From the NCBI GenBank assembly GCA_017621455.1, contig JAGATC010000008.1:18371-82370 (forward strand): 64,000 nt of DNA, given 5' to 3'. Shown in pieces: positions 45,370 through 55,001 of the stretch. The number at the start of each line of letters is the position of its first letter. The first letter of the stretch is position 1. Source of the stretch: Alistipes sp. Lineage in GTDB: Bacteria; Bacteroidota; Bacteroidia; Bacteroidales; Rikenellaceae. A program made the position numbers and the translations under genes. The notes beneath the pieces were generated by a model. It was not told the origin of the DNA, made no database searches, and saw nothing but the letters and a program-made list of their open reading frames with translations.

Positions 45370-45708
45370 ATGGATTCTACAAGACAGCAGAAGATTGCGC
45401 GCCTATTGCAGCGCGACATAGCCGAAATCGTACAGAAGGAGATGGCCGATGTCACACGTGGCTCGCTTGTTACCATTACAAACGTGCGAGTATCTCCCGA
45501 CTTGGCATACGCTAAAATCTACGTGAGCGTATTCCCATTCGAGCGTAGCGAGGCGATGCTCGAGGCAATAAACAGCGAGAGCTGGCTCATACGTAAGATG
45601 CTCGGCGCACGCATACGCAACCAGCTCAAGGTGGTGCCCGAATTGGAGTGGTTTATCGACGACTCGCTCGAGTATATCAACAACATCGATAACCTCCTCA
45701 AAAAATAG
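45370..45708 (+). CDS. rbfA: Ribosome-binding factor A
   Basis: The 112-residue KH-like protein helps 16S rRNA maturation in the 30S subunit. It has the N-terminal RQQKIARLLQRDIAEIVQKEM, VRVSPDLAYAKIYVSV and the C-terminal PELEWFIDDSLEYINNIDNLL that define RbfA. It lies 36 nt after the barrel gene and 31 nt before the LolC/E-like permease, an order common in Bacteroidota. Confidence 0.95.
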   Translation: MDSTRQQKIARLLQRDIAEIVQKEMADVTRGSLVTITNVRVSPDLAYAKIYVSVFPFERSEAMLEAINSESWLIRKMLGARIRNQLKVVPELEWFIDDSLEYINNIDNLLKK

Positions 45709-45739
45709 ATAGAGTAGTCGGCTTTTAGCGTGAAGAGGT

Positions 45740-46930
45740 ATGTTATGGTTTAAGTTTGCACGTCGCTATATGTTTTCACCGAAGTCACACTCGGTGATAA
45801 ACATCATTGCCTCGGTGAGTGTCTTAGCCGTGGCCGTGCCCACGGCAGCCATAATCATCCTCATGGCTATGTTCGATGGTTTAGTGGCTACAATCGAGGA
45901 GTGTAACCACGCCGTAGATGCCGACATTGAGATATGTGCAGCGCGTGGCCAGACCTTCTATCGTGATAGCCTCGACTTCGAGCAGCTGATGCGCATCGAG
46001 GGCGTGGAGGCCTCCACAGCATATATCGAGCAGAGTGTGATGGCCGTCGTTGGGGAACATCGCGCAACAATATCGCTACGCGGTGTGGACGACACCTACA
46101 GCGATGTCATAGCCCTCGACGAGCACTTCATCATGGGTGATATGAGCGTTGTCGAGAGGGGGCAGATGGTGCTAAGCAGCTCAGTGGCCGCAGAGCTCGG
46201 TGTACACCATCGTCGCGATGCCGAGATAAACCTCTATGCGCTAAACCGCAAGCAAATATCTACGCTCCTACCCACAAGTGGCATATCTCGCTCCACACAG
46301 CGCCTTGGTGGTGAGGTGGTTACAAACGCTGAGAACGATGCCATGCTCGCCATTGCCGATGTTGAGAGTGTGCAGAAGCTCCTAAACTACAGCGGCCGAC
46401 TATCGTGTGTGGCCATCAGGCTCGCTAACGACGCTGATGCTGAAGCTGTTCGTGATGAGTTGCAGCGCGTGGTGGGTAAGGATTTTGAGGTACTCACGCG
46501 CGAGGATAAGAATGCTGCGACCCACGCCATACTGCGCATCGAGAAGTTTGCTATACTGCTTATTGGCATGCTCATAGCCGTTGTCGCCGCCTTCTCGATT
46601 ATAGGCTCCGTGCTTATGCTCATTACCGAGAAGCAACGCGACATAGCCACGCTGCGCACGATGGGTGCCAGCCGTAGTCTCGTAACGCGTATCTTCGTGG
46701 GTGAGGGTATGTTACTAACGATAGTGGGCTGCCTCATAGGCACCATTCTGGGTGTTGGCTTTGCTCTGGGTCAGCAGCACTTCGGCTGGATAAAGATTCC
46801 TGGAAATATGATTGTCGAGAGCTATCCTGTGGCACTCAGTCCCTGGGATGTGGTCGTGGTAAATGCCATAATGCTCCTCATAGGCCTCGCCATCTCGAGC
46901 TTGACGGTAAGAGCAAAAATAAAAGAGTAA
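45740..46930 (+). CDS. FtsX-like ABC transporter permease (LolC/E-type)
   Basis: The 396-residue permease has one N-terminal transmembrane helix (VINIIASVSVLAVAVPTAAIIILMAMF is its core, shown by the motif NIIASVSVLAVAV), a large periplasmic domain (about 45-260) and three C-terminal helices, the FtsX/MacB layout. LolC/E homologues release lipoproteins from the inner membrane to LolA. No ATPase gene (lolD) is adjacent. It follows rbfA, as usual in this phylum. Confidence 0.88.
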   Translation: MLWFKFARRYMFSPKSHSVINIIASVSVLAVAVPTAAIIILMAMFDGLVATIEECNHAVDADIEICAARGQTFYRDSLDFEQLMRIEGVEASTAYIEQSVMAVVGEHRATISLRGVDDTYSDVIALDEHFIMGDMSVVERGQMVLSSSVAAELGVHHRRDAEINLYALNRKQISTLLPTSGISRSTQRLGGEVVTNAENDAMLAIADVESVQKLLNYSGRLSCVAIRLANDADAEAVRDELQRVVGKDFEVLTREDKNAATHAILRIEKFAILLIGMLIAVVAAFSIIGSVLMLITEKQRDIATLRTMGASRSLVTRIFVGEGMLLTIVGCLIGTILGVGFALGQQHFGWIKIPGNMIVESYPVALSPWDVVVVNAIMLLIGLAISSLTVRAKIKE

Positions 46931-46950
46931 ACTTAGCTAAACGGCTAATT

Positions 46951-47871
46951 ATGAGTATAAAAAGAGATATAATGACGATTATGTTGCTGGTGGTTGCACT
47001 CTTTGTTGGGAGTGGCTGTCAGGAGCAACGTGTGATTCCCGATAAGGACCTTGTTAACATCTTTCACGATGCCTATCTTGCTAATGCCTACATCGATGAG
47101 AGTGGCATTAGCGACGACTCGCTATATCTCTACGAGCCTATTTTCGAGCGCTATGGCTATACGGTTGAGGATATGCGTCACACGCTTAAGACCTTCTCGG
47201 AGCGTAAGAGCGCTTTGTTGAGCGACCTTATGGTTGAGGTGAGCGATAGGCTTGAAAAGGAGGCAAAAGCCGAGCAACGTAAGATTGTTGTGCTGGACAC
47301 CATCGACAATGTGGCTAAGCGACGCTATACGCGTACTGTATATGAGGACTCTCTCATCCACGTCAAGCGCTTGCGCGATACCAACAAACTACGTATCACC
47401 ATCGGCGATCTTGTCCCCGCCGAGTATACCATCAACTTCGACTACTACATCGACACGCTCGACGAAAACCGTAACTCACGCGTTGAGGTATATGCCCTGC
47501 AGGGCGATACGCTTGAGACGTTGCGCCATACCATGATGCTCAGCCGCTATCGCGAGGGTAGCTACACGCGTAAGTTAAATATCGACTCCATGCATACGGA
47601 GATCTTTATCGACATGTATTATCACCCTCAGCATGAGGAGCGAAAGGTGCCCGATGTGAAGATTAAGAACTTCCGTGTGGTACGTGTCATCCCCGTAGCT
47701 ACGGCAGTGGATAGCCTCTACCAGCAGCAGCTCAACCTGCGCCTCTTTAACTACGATCTTATGATGAGCTTCCCTGCCGATACGCTGAGCGAGGTAGATG
47801 CTCCAGTTGAGATTGCGGACTCAATAGCCACTGAAAATGAGACGGATAGCCTCGCACTACGCACTAATTAA
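46951..47871 (+). CDS. DUF4296 lipoprotein
   Basis: The 306-residue protein has a lipoprotein signal peptide (FVGSGC) and the DUF4296 domain (PDKDLVNIFHDAYLANAYIDE to about residue 110). The C-terminal half is beta-rich and specific to this group. Function is unknown, but the family is widespread in Bacteroidota envelopes. Its 3' end overlaps the amidohydrolase gene by 35 nt, so the two are co-translated. Confidence 0.85.
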   Translation: MSIKRDIMTIMLLVVALFVGSGCQEQRVIPDKDLVNIFHDAYLANAYIDESGISDDSLYLYEPIFERYGYTVEDMRHTLKTFSERKSALLSDLMVEVSDRLEKEAKAEQRKIVVLDTIDNVAKRRYTRTVYEDSLIHVKRLRDTNKLRITIGDLVPAEYTINFDYYIDTLDENRNSRVEVYALQGDTLETLRHTMMLSRYREGSYTRKLNIDSMHTEIFIDMYYHPQHEERKVPDVKIKNFRVVRVIPVATAVDSLYQQQLNLRLFNYDLMMSFPADTLSEVDAPVEIADSIATENETDSLALRTN

Positions 47872-48961
47872 CGGTGAGCTACGTAGGGGCATTGTCGTTG
47901 AAGTCGACGACCTTGGCACCATCACCTCCATCACTCAGCACGATAATATCGACGCTCTTCATAGCGTGGAGTTCTATCCCGGGGTGCTTATGCCGGGTAT
48001 GGTCAATGCGCACTGCCACTTGGAGCTGTCCTATTTGCGCGGAGCCATCGCCGAGGGTACGGGTTTCGCCGGCTTTGCCCGTGAGATTGGTAGAGTGAGA
48101 GGCGCCTACACAAACGAGGAGAGGCTGCATGCCGCCTCGGTTGCCGATAGCGAGATGTGGAATGAGGGTGTGGAGGCTGTTGTTGATATTGCTAATGACG
48201 AGCTTGTAATGCCCATCAAGGAGCGCTCCAAGATAGACTATCTCACACTGTTTGAGGCCTTTGGCTTGATGCTTCAAACGCCTGATGCACAGCTCTCTAT
48301 GGCTCGGCGAAGTAATCGTGCTGGGGTGACACCACACTCTACCTATTCGTTGCAGGATGCGCCGTTTCGAACTATTGTCAACGAGGGTAGCCATCCTCTA
48401 TCTATCCACCTTTTGGAGTCGGAGGATGAATCGGCACTCTATGAGCATCGTGGCTCGCTGTGTGAGTGGTATCAGCGTATGGGCTGGGAGTGCGACTTCT
48501 TGCACTATGGCTCACCTGTAGAGCGTGTTGCAAGGAGCTTAACGCAACGTAGACCACTAATTTTAGTACATGGTTGCATGGCTACTGCCCGAGATATTGA
48601 ATTGCTCAGAGCACTATCTCCTACATGGGTGCTATGTCCCGAATCGAATCGTTACATTTCGGGTATAAGGCCCCCCGTACAGCTATTTAGGCGCATGGGT
48701 GTTAACATAGCACTTGGCACCGACTCTTTGGCCTCGGCACGCCGACTCTCTATGGTAGATAATATGCGCCTCGTGGGCGATGATATGCCCCTGGCGGAGT
48801 TGCTCACATGCGCTACTCTAAATGGTGCTCGTGCCATGGGTATAGATGCCACCAAGGGTAGCATTGAGGTTGGTAAGCGCCCTGGCCTTGTTGTGCTCGC
48901 GGGGCTCGACCTGCACAATCTACGTCTTACGCAGGATAGCCGAACAGAGAGAGTCGTATAG
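47837..48961 (+). CDS. Amidohydrolase, possible aminodeoxyfutalosine deaminase
   Basis: The 374-residue protein belongs to the ATZ/TRZ-type amidohydrolases. The metal-binding HxH is at residues 59-61 (NAHCHLEL). VTPHSTYSL, SIHLLESEDE, LVHGCM and GTDSLASARRLSM supply further metal ligands and the catalytic aspartate. Aminodeoxyfutalosine deaminases (AFL deaminase, MqnX) belong to this group, and this organism has mqnB, which needs deaminated futalosine as substrate. That makes the role likely, though cytosine or adenine deaminase cannot be excluded. The gene overlaps the DUF4296 gene and is tail-to-tail with the minus-strand VWA pair. Confidence 0.75.
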   Translation: MRRIASHYALINGELRRGIVVEVDDLGTITSITQHDNIDALHSVEFYPGVLMPGMVNAHCHLELSYLRGAIAEGTGFAGFAREIGRVRGAYTNEERLHAASVADSEMWNEGVEAVVDIANDELVMPIKERSKIDYLTLFEAFGLMLQTPDAQLSMARRSNRAGVTPHSTYSLQDAPFRTIVNEGSHPLSIHLLESEDESALYEHRGSLCEWYQRMGWECDFLHYGSPVERVARSLTQRRPLILVHGCMATARDIELLRALSPTWVLCPESNRYISGIRPPVQLFRRMGVNIALGTDSLASARRLSMVDNMRLVGDDMPLAELLTCATLNGARAMGIDATKGSIEVGKRPGLVVLAGLDLHNLRLTQDSRTERVV

Positions 48962-48964
48962 TCT

Positions 48965-49915
48965 CTATTTCGTTGCTTTCCAGTCGCTTATCTGCTTGCC
49001 GAAATAGTCAAATTGCGCCTCGCGTGTGCCGTCTATAACGCGCGATATGCCGTGGTCGACGTCGAACTCCACATGGTCGTACTCTGTTGGTATGATGTAG
49101 CGGCCACGCCTATCTATAATTCCCATCTTATGGTTGAAGTCTTCGACCACGGAACGGTCCTCCATAAAGTTGCTGGCACGCAGATACTTAGCCTCGACGA
49201 CCACATTTCCCCACTCATCCTCGAAGCCTACGCCTTGCTCTGTGTAGATGCGGCGGAGACCCTCATATAGCAGGTGTTTCGTCTTGTCTGGTGTCGTACC
49301 GTATGGGGCAAATCCCTCCATCACCACGCCCCCATCTTCGAGGTCGCTTAGCGAGCAGCGGTCGATAAGCTTCTTAAGCCTATGAAACGCCTCGATGTCG
49401 CGCCCTTTACCCGCTGAGGCATAGAAGGGGCGTATCACATGCCAGTGGTGTTGCCTGTCAACGATGATGGTGTCGGTGTGCAGGTGGTTGATGCTTATAT
49501 TATGGTGTGCGAGCTCTTCGCGAAGCTCCTCCAGACCATAGCTAAGGTGGCTGTTCGTGTGGGTGTATATCACTTCGGAGAGGGGTTTGCCCTCGGGTAG
49601 CGCCTCGATGATTAGGCTACAGCGGTGGCTAACTAGTCCCGAGCATAGAATCTCATCGTCAACGACCTCTATCGGGTTGATGTGTATGCTCTTGGCGGGT
49701 AGTATCCGCAGCGTATTATTAATCATTGTCATCGACGTTGAGGTGATGGGTGCATAGACCATCACACTCCTATCGTTTAGCGTCGCTCGGCACTGCGCAA
49801 AATACTTGGTGCGGACAAGTGTGTCGGGCTCGAAGCGTAACTCGTGATAGCGGCGTAGACACTCCTCGGGGTGGAGCATTGCGTTATGGAACTGCATTAC
49901 GGTGCACTTATCCAT
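48965..49915 (-). CDS. Pseudokinase-like / WG-repeat protein of the VWA pair
   Basis: I do not recognise a family for this 316-residue protein. Residues about 70-170 faintly resemble a protein kinase core: a hinge-like LIIEALPEGKPLSEVI, then NHLHTDTIIV at the catalytic loop position, but without the HRD and DFG residues. Residues about 235-316 read like WG repeats (GVGFEDEWGNVVVEAKY, MGIIDRRGRYIIPTEY). It is encoded 3 nt after the VWA gene and surely works with it. VWA-plus-kinase pairs are known in TerY-type phosphorylation systems. Here the kinase would be inactive. Confidence 0.6.
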   Translation of the reverse strand: MDKCTVMQFHNAMLHPEECLRRYHELRFEPDTLVRTKYFAQCRATLNDRSVMVYAPITSTSMTMINNTLRILPAKSIHINPIEVVDDEILCSGLVSHRCSLIIEALPEGKPLSEVIYTHTNSHLSYGLEELREELAHHNISINHLHTDTIIVDRQHHWHVIRPFYASAGKGRDIEAFHRLKKLIDRCSLSDLEDGGVVMEGFAPYGTTPDKTKHLLYEGLRRIYTEQGVGFEDEWGNVVVEAKYLRASNFMEDRSVVEDFNHKMGIIDRRGRYIIPTEYDHVEFDVDHGISRVIDGTREAQFDYFGKQISDWKATK

Positions 49916-49918
49916 GGC

Positions 49919-50812
49919 TTATAGGTATTTTACGTTGTTGACACTCTCGGTGCCGATGTTGAGTATTGAAATTAGCTCACATGCTGAGCTGTTAACAATA
50001 TACGAGCGATAGGGTCCCGACCGTTTGATATCGAGCATAAAGGCAACGAAGTTCTCCAAGCTCTTGGGTACCATGCTCGATGTCTCGAACATGAGCCTCT
50101 CTTCGGCGCTATGACGGTTGAAGCCGTGATTTGTCGGGAACATGACGCTGTAGTTGTCGTCGTATGATGTAAGTAGTATGTTGAATAGTAGAGCGTCGCC
50201 GTCGGAGGTATTAACGCTCTTTATGCGCGAGGTGATGTATATAATGTTGTCTCTATCTCTCTGATTATGTGCTCCATCGGTGAAGTGGAATACGAGCGGT
50301 GGGAAGTTGTCGCGGTTGTCGGGCATGTGACACCATTTGTCTATAAGCATATATGTCTCGCTTAACCCCTCTACCATCGAAGCGTTGCCGAAAGGCTGTG
50401 GGTCGATCCACTCATGTAGGGTCATCGGCACCTCGATAGGAGCCTCGCCGTTAGCTTGGTGAGTGAGGCTTATAGTCTTAATCGAGGGCGTCAACTCTGC
50501 GAGCTTCTCGATGGAGGTAAAGCCATTGCTATCGCCTGGGAGCAGCGACACTATGCCATTACCCGTATAGCCTATTGCGGCAATGTCGTAGTAGTTGTTT
50601 ATGATGCCATTACGTGATGCTCGCATCACAAACTCATCAATCATTAGATTACACATAAGCGCTGCAATCTGGTGTTTGGCTAAGGTCAGTGACCTAACTT
50701 TGCCGGGTTGTAGCATCGATAGCGAACAATCTATGAGAAATACGACAGCTGCACGCTGCCTGTGGGTGACGGGCTGTCGATAGAAGCGCTGTTGCCAACG
50801 GTTATTTTTCAT
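49919..50812 (-). CDS. VWA-domain protein (TerY-like)
   Basis: The 297-residue soluble protein has a complete VWA fold. The MIDAS metal site starts with DCSLS (Asp28, Ser30, Ser32), and FHFTDGAHN supplies the later aspartate. The layout resembles TerY of tellurite/phage-stress phosphorylation modules. The ATG at 50812 is used since the upstream in-frame region lies in the divergent promoter area before xerD. The partner gene begins 3 nt later. The role is unknown, possibly stress sensing or a scaffold. Confidence 0.75.
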   Translation of the reverse strand: MKNNRWQQRFYRQPVTHRQRAAVVFLIDCSLSMLQPGKVRSLTLAKHQIAALMCNLMIDEFVMRASRNGIINNYYDIAAIGYTGNGIVSLLPGDSNGFTSIEKLAELTPSIKTISLTHQANGEAPIEVPMTLHEWIDPQPFGNASMVEGLSETYMLIDKWCHMPDNRDNFPPLVFHFTDGAHNQRDRDNIIYITSRIKSVNTSDGDALLFNILLTSYDDNYSVMFPTNHGFNRHSAEERLMFETSSMVPKSLENFVAFMLDIKRSGPYRSYIVNSSACELISILNIGTESVNNVKYL

Positions 50813-50898
50813 AATAGGTATGGAGGAGTAAATTATACCTACAAAAATAAGATTATGTAAAATTATTTTTGTAACTTTACCCACAAAGATACAACATT

Positions 50899-51804
50899 AT
50901 GGCTGACATTGCGAAAAAGTGGGAAAAAGTTCGTACAGATTATGCGCGCTACATTAGGGTAGAGCGCCGTCTGTCGGCAAATACTGTCGCAGCATATAAG
51001 CGCGACATGGAGGAGTTCTCACACTTTATCCTACGCAACTATGGCGTTCTTCCCGAGCAGGTTGAGCCCACGATGATTGAGCGCTTTATGGCGTGGATGT
51101 ACGACAAGAATCGTAGCTCGGCATCGCAGGCACGCCGTCTTAGCGGCATCAAGAGCTTTTATAACTTTCTGTTGCTCAGCGATAAGGTGGAGCAGCTGCC
51201 CACCGAGCATGTTGACACGCCGCGCCGTGAGCGTATGTTGCCCGATGTGCTTACCGTCGAAGAGATTGACGCCATGCTTGCCACCTTCGACATGACCACG
51301 TCGAAGGGGTGCCGCGATAGTGCCATGGTCGAGGTGCTCTATTCGTGTGGTCTGCGCGTATCGGAGCTCATATCGTTGCGTATAAACGACCTCTTCTTTG
51401 GGGAGGGATATATACGTATTGTCGGTAAGGGTGATAAGCAGCGCTTGGTGCCCATTGGAAGCATTGCCCGCGATAAAATCCAGCTATATATGGAGTATCG
51501 CACCCCCGCATCGCGCTCCGAGGCTACGCTCTTCTTAAACAATCGAGGTAAGCCCATTACGCGCGTTATGGTCTTTAATATTATCAAGCAGGCGGCCCTA
51601 ATGGCAGGTATTGATAAGCAGATTAGCCCCCATACACTGCGTCACTCCTATGCCACACACCTCCTCGAGGGTGGCGCCAATATCCGTCAGGTGCAGGAGC
51701 TTCTGGGACACGAGAGCATACTCACCACGGAGGTATATACACACGTCAATCGCAAGCAGCTGCGTGGTGTTGTGGAGGATTCATTTACTAATGTAGATTT
51801 GTAG
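50899..51804 (+). CDS. xerD: Tyrosine recombinase XerD
   Basis: The 301-residue site-specific recombinase resolves chromosome dimers at dif with its partner. The N-terminal SAM-like DNA-binding domain (about 10-95) is followed by the catalytic domain with Arg in [12 protein letters not shown], Lys in [22 protein letters not shown], the second Arg/His in [10 protein letters not shown] and nucleophile Tyr in EVYTHV. Its length and sequence fit XerC/D and not a phage integrase. It lies divergent from the VWA pair and starts the next operon. Confidence 0.9.
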   Translation: MADIAKKWEKVRTDYARYIRVERRLSANTVAAYKRDMEEFSHFILRNYGVLPEQVEPTMIERFMAWMYDKNRSSASQARRLSGIKSFYNFLLLSDKVEQLPTEHVDTPRRERMLPDVLTVEEIDAMLATFDMTTSKGCRDSAMVEVLYSCGLRVSELISLRINDLFFGEGYIRIVGKGDKQRLVPIGSIARDKIQLYMEYRTPASRSEATLFLNNRGKPITRVMVFNIIKQAALMAGIDKQISPHTLRHSYATHLLEGGANIRQVQELLGHESILTTEVYTHVNRKQLRGVVEDSFTNVDL

Positions 51805-51808
51805 GACT

Positions 51809-52771
51809 ATGAAGACCTTTATGTTGAATATCATGCTGTTACTTGCATCGGTGGCAGTGGTAAATGCGCAGTCGCGAGAGGTTGAGGTTGAGTGCGAGTG
51901 GGGTAGCATTAGCGCTACGATTGATATGCCTGAGGGCGAGACCTCCACAGCCGTGCTTGTAGTCGCAGGCTCTGGGCCAACCGACCGCTATGGTAATAGC
52001 GCTGGAGGTTTAAATACCTACTCCTATAAGATGCTTGGCGAGGGGCTTGCTAAGGAGGGCTTTGCTGTAATGCGCTACGATAAGCGTGCTATCGGCTTAA
52101 GCACCTATCCCGCGGAGAAGATACCAGCGTTGCTGCTCGACGACTTTATCGATGATGCTCGCCGTTGTGTTGAGTTCTTGCATGATGAGGGCTTCGAGAG
52201 GGTTATTGTAGCGGGACATAGCGAGGGTGGACTTATTGCCCTGGTGTTGGCCTCGGACGAGCAGGTGAAGGTCGATGGCATAGTGCTACTATGCGCTGCG
52301 GGATATGCTATGGATGAGATACTTAACTATCAGCTTTCGCAGCAACTTGTTCCCATGCACATGGGCCTATTGATGCGCAGTACCAATATTATACGCAGCC
52401 TAAAGCAGGGTAAGCAGGTGCCCGCGGAGGATATTCCCGCGGAGCTGATGTCGCTCTTCCACCCCACGGTGCAGCCGCTTGTCATTAGCAGCATGCAGTA
52501 CGACCCTGTGGCCTATGCCAAGGAGGTAAAGTGCCCTACGTTGATAGTCTCGGGTGGCCGCGATATTCAGGTTGCGCCCTCAAACGGTGAGCGTCTTGCG
52601 GGGGCTATGCCCGAGGCCGAGGCGGTGCTCTTCGAGAATATGACCCACGTGCTTAAGGATGCCGATACGTCGGATAGAATAGAGCAGTTATTAGGCGTCT
52701 ATTCAAATTCAAATCTCGCTATTACTGAGGGACTTGTGCCCGTGATTGTGAATTTTATAAATAATATATAA
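51809..52771 (+). CDS. Secreted alpha/beta hydrolase
   Basis: The 320-residue protein has an N-terminal signal peptide (about 1-20) and a serine-hydrolase fold. It has the oxyanion region AGSGPTDRYGNSAG, the nucleophile elbow GHSEGG and a late histidine (ENMTHVLKD). It belongs to the dipeptidyl/acyl esterase-like group with a cap region and acts in the periplasm or outside the cell. It lies 4 nt after xerD. The substrate is unknown. Confidence 0.82.
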   Translation: MKTFMLNIMLLLASVAVVNAQSREVEVECEWGSISATIDMPEGETSTAVLVVAGSGPTDRYGNSAGGLNTYSYKMLGEGLAKEGFAVMRYDKRAIGLSTYPAEKIPALLLDDFIDDARRCVEFLHDEGFERVIVAGHSEGGLIALVLASDEQVKVDGIVLLCAAGYAMDEILNYQLSQQLVPMHMGLLMRSTNIIRSLKQGKQVPAEDIPAELMSLFHPTVQPLVISSMQYDPVAYAKEVKCPTLIVSGGRDIQVAPSNGERLAGAMPEAEAVLFENMTHVLKDADTSDRIEQLLGVYSNSNLAITEGLVPVIVNFINNI

Positions 52772-52783
52772 ACTCGTACAACT

Positions 52784-53503
52784 ATGTCTATTCTTTCTAA
52801 ACTATTTGGCGGTAAGGCCGCGCCTAAGTATGCGTGTGATGAGTTGGAGATTAATGGTGAGAAGCTCAAGTTGACCTTCTTTGCGCATGCCTCGCTCGCC
52901 ATCGAGTATGCGGGTAAGCATATCTATCTCGATCCTGTGTCGGACAATGCTGATTATGCCAATCTTCCCAAGGCCGATGTGATACTTGTGTCGCACTCCC
53001 ACTACGACCACTTCGATATGGCGGCCATCGAAAACCTGCAAAAAGAGGATACGCACATCCTCTTGGATAAGACCTCGGCCGAAGGCTTTGTTGGTGAGTG
53101 CTATACGATGTTGCCAGGTGCTGTGGCCGAACCATTTGCAGATGTTAAGGTTGAGGCGGTTGCTGCCTACAACACCTCAGAGCACCAGTTGCAGTTCCAC
53201 CCCAAGGAGAGGGAGGATTGCGGCTACATTGTAACCCTCGGTGGTGCTGTCCGCATCTACATGTCGGGCGATACAGAGCCTACGGAGGAGCTTCGCGCAG
53301 TAAAGGATATAGACATCGCCTTTATCAGTGTGAATCAGCCATATACGATGACGCCAGAGCAGGCTGTGGAGGCAGTTAAAGCCATCCAGCCAAAGATTTA
53401 CTACCCCTACCACTATGGTCAGGTAGATGAGCCTACCGACGTGGAGGCACTGGCTAAGATGCTTGATGGAGAGTGCGATGTCCGCATCCGACCATTGGCA
53501 TAA
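52784..53503 (+). CDS. MBL-fold metallohydrolase (UlaG/UPF0173-like)
   Basis: The 239-residue protein has the metallo-beta-lactamase zinc motif HSHYDHFD, the DPVSDNADYANLP approach loop, SGDTEP and a final YPYHYGQ histidine. It is closest to the UlaG/L-ascorbate-6-phosphate lactonase-like and UPF0173 group. The substrate is unknown. It overlaps the ComEC-like gene by 26 nt. ComEC proteins often end in an MBL domain that is missing in the next gene, but this protein is not of that type. Confidence 0.85.
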   Translation: MSILSKLFGGKAAPKYACDELEINGEKLKLTFFAHASLAIEYAGKHIYLDPVSDNADYANLPKADVILVSHSHYDHFDMAAIENLQKEDTHILLDKTSAEGFVGECYTMLPGAVAEPFADVKVEAVAAYNTSEHQLQFHPKEREDCGYIVTLGGAVRIYMSGDTEPTEELRAVKDIDIAFISVNQPYTMTPEQAVEAVKAIQPKIYYPYHYGQVDEPTDVEALAKMLDGECDVRIRPLA

Positions 53504-55001
53504 TCGCTTCAGCTTTGATACGCTTGGGCATCGACTGCGGTCGGTGCCTATGTTGGTTGTGCTTATACCCTATGTTTTAGGCATCGTTCTCGCCGATAGC
53601 TATGTAGTGCCCCTATGGCTCTCTCTCGCGGTGCTGATTGTCACGGTGTTGACGGCAGCTATCACCCTTCAACGTAGGGTGTCGTTAGGATATATCGCCC
53701 TGGCACTGCTTATGTTCGGATATGTCGTTGCAGAGCTGCGCGCCCCTACGACTACTGTGCCCTATGATACTACTACGGAGATGGTCGTAGATGTTGAGGG
53801 CATACCCTCGGACCGTGGCGACTACCGTAGGGTCGATGGCCGTATTGTGGAGTGGCGGGATGGTGCTGTGTGGCATGAGGCGGATAGCAGGGTTGTACTT
53901 TGGCTACGCTCGGATAGTGTGGGTAGTGGTGATAGGGTGACGCTCGCCGGTGAACTTATCAGCGACATCTCGCGCTACGACGACTATAATAGGCTTATGC
54001 ACCGCCGTGGCTTTGTGGGTGGCGTGGGTGTTGGCGACTATAATATCCTGGACATCACCCACTCCGAGCCTACCGATATGCAGTCGCGGGCGGTGGCTAA
54101 GCTCGATATGTTTGCAACGGACACGGCCTCGCATGCCACGGTTGTAGCCATGGTTGCAGGCGCGCGCCACGCTATGCCTGCGGAGCTACGTGATTCATAC
54201 TCCGAGACGGGCCTATCGCATCTTATGGCAGTGTCGGGCCTGCATCTCGGCATAGTGCTTATGGTTGTGGGCTTTATGCTTAGGCCGCTAAGGCTTGTGC
54301 ACCGAGGTCACCGCCTGGCGGCGCTGCTATCTATCGTTGCAATATGGCTCTATGCCATAATGTGTGGTGCATCACCCTCGGTTATCCGTGCCGCTATCAT
54401 GCTCACAGTCTTGCAACTATCGCATATCTCCTCGGCACGTTACAGTAGCCTCAATGCTCTTATGGCCACGGTGTTCGTGATGCTTGTCTATCGCCCGAAT
54501 TACCTCTTCGATGTCAGCTTCCAGCTCTCTGTTGCTGCCGTCATTGGCATCGTTGTGTGGGCTGTTCCGCTTATGCGTCTGTCGCGTGGGTGGCACTGGG
54601 TGTGGTCGGGACTATATTCGCTTGTTATGGTGGGTGTTGTGGCAACGTTGTGGACACTGCCTATAGTGTCGTATACGTTTGATAGTATGCCTATTGTGGG
54701 TGTCGTCGTTACTCCCTGTGTGCTAATCTTCGCATATATCATCGTGGTATGCGGGGTGCTTGTTCTCGCTCTTCCGGCATCTGTCGCTATGCCCTTTGCT
54801 GCGGCTGCTGAGTGGGCGGCAGGTGTGCAGAATAGCGTGGTAGGGTGGGCTGCGGAGCTACCCTTTGCCTCGATAGAGTACACCATGTCGGGGTGGGAGG
54901 TAACAACTATCTACATCATATTTACCATTATAACGGCCATAATTTGGTCAATTAATAGAAAAAAAGTGGTATCTTTGTATCGCTATGATTTCGATGGATG
55001 A
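53478..55001 (+). CDS. ComEC/Rec2-family competence protein
   Basis: The 507-residue membrane protein has an N-terminal helix pair, a beta-rich DUF4131 domain (about 80-190) and a multi-helix competence domain with the signature TGLSHLMAVSGLHLGIVL. It should form the inner-membrane channel for incoming single-stranded DNA in natural transformation. The C-terminal MBL nuclease-like domain of full ComEC proteins is absent, as in many Bacteroidota. Two ATGs are possible (53466, 53478). It overlaps the neighbours on both sides. Confidence 0.88.
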   Translation: MSASDHWHNRFSFDTLGHRLRSVPMLVVLIPYVLGIVLADSYVVPLWLSLAVLIVTVLTAAITLQRRVSLGYIALALLMFGYVVAELRAPTTTVPYDTTTEMVVDVEGIPSDRGDYRRVDGRIVEWRDGAVWHEADSRVVLWLRSDSVGSGDRVTLAGELISDISRYDDYNRLMHRRGFVGGVGVGDYNILDITHSEPTDMQSRAVAKLDMFATDTASHATVVAMVAGARHAMPAELRDSYSETGLSHLMAVSGLHLGIVLMVVGFMLRPLRLVHRGHRLAALLSIVAIWLYAIMCGASPSVIRAAIMLTVLQLSHISSARYSSLNALMATVFVMLVYRPNYLFDVSFQLSVAAVIGIVVWAVPLMRLSRGWHWVWSGLYSLVMVGVVATLWTLPIVSYTFDSMPIVGVVVTPCVLIFAYIIVVCGVLVLALPASVAMPFAAAAEWAAGVQNSVVGWAAELPFASIEYTMSGWEVTTIYIIFTIITAIIWSINRKKVVSLYRYDFDG

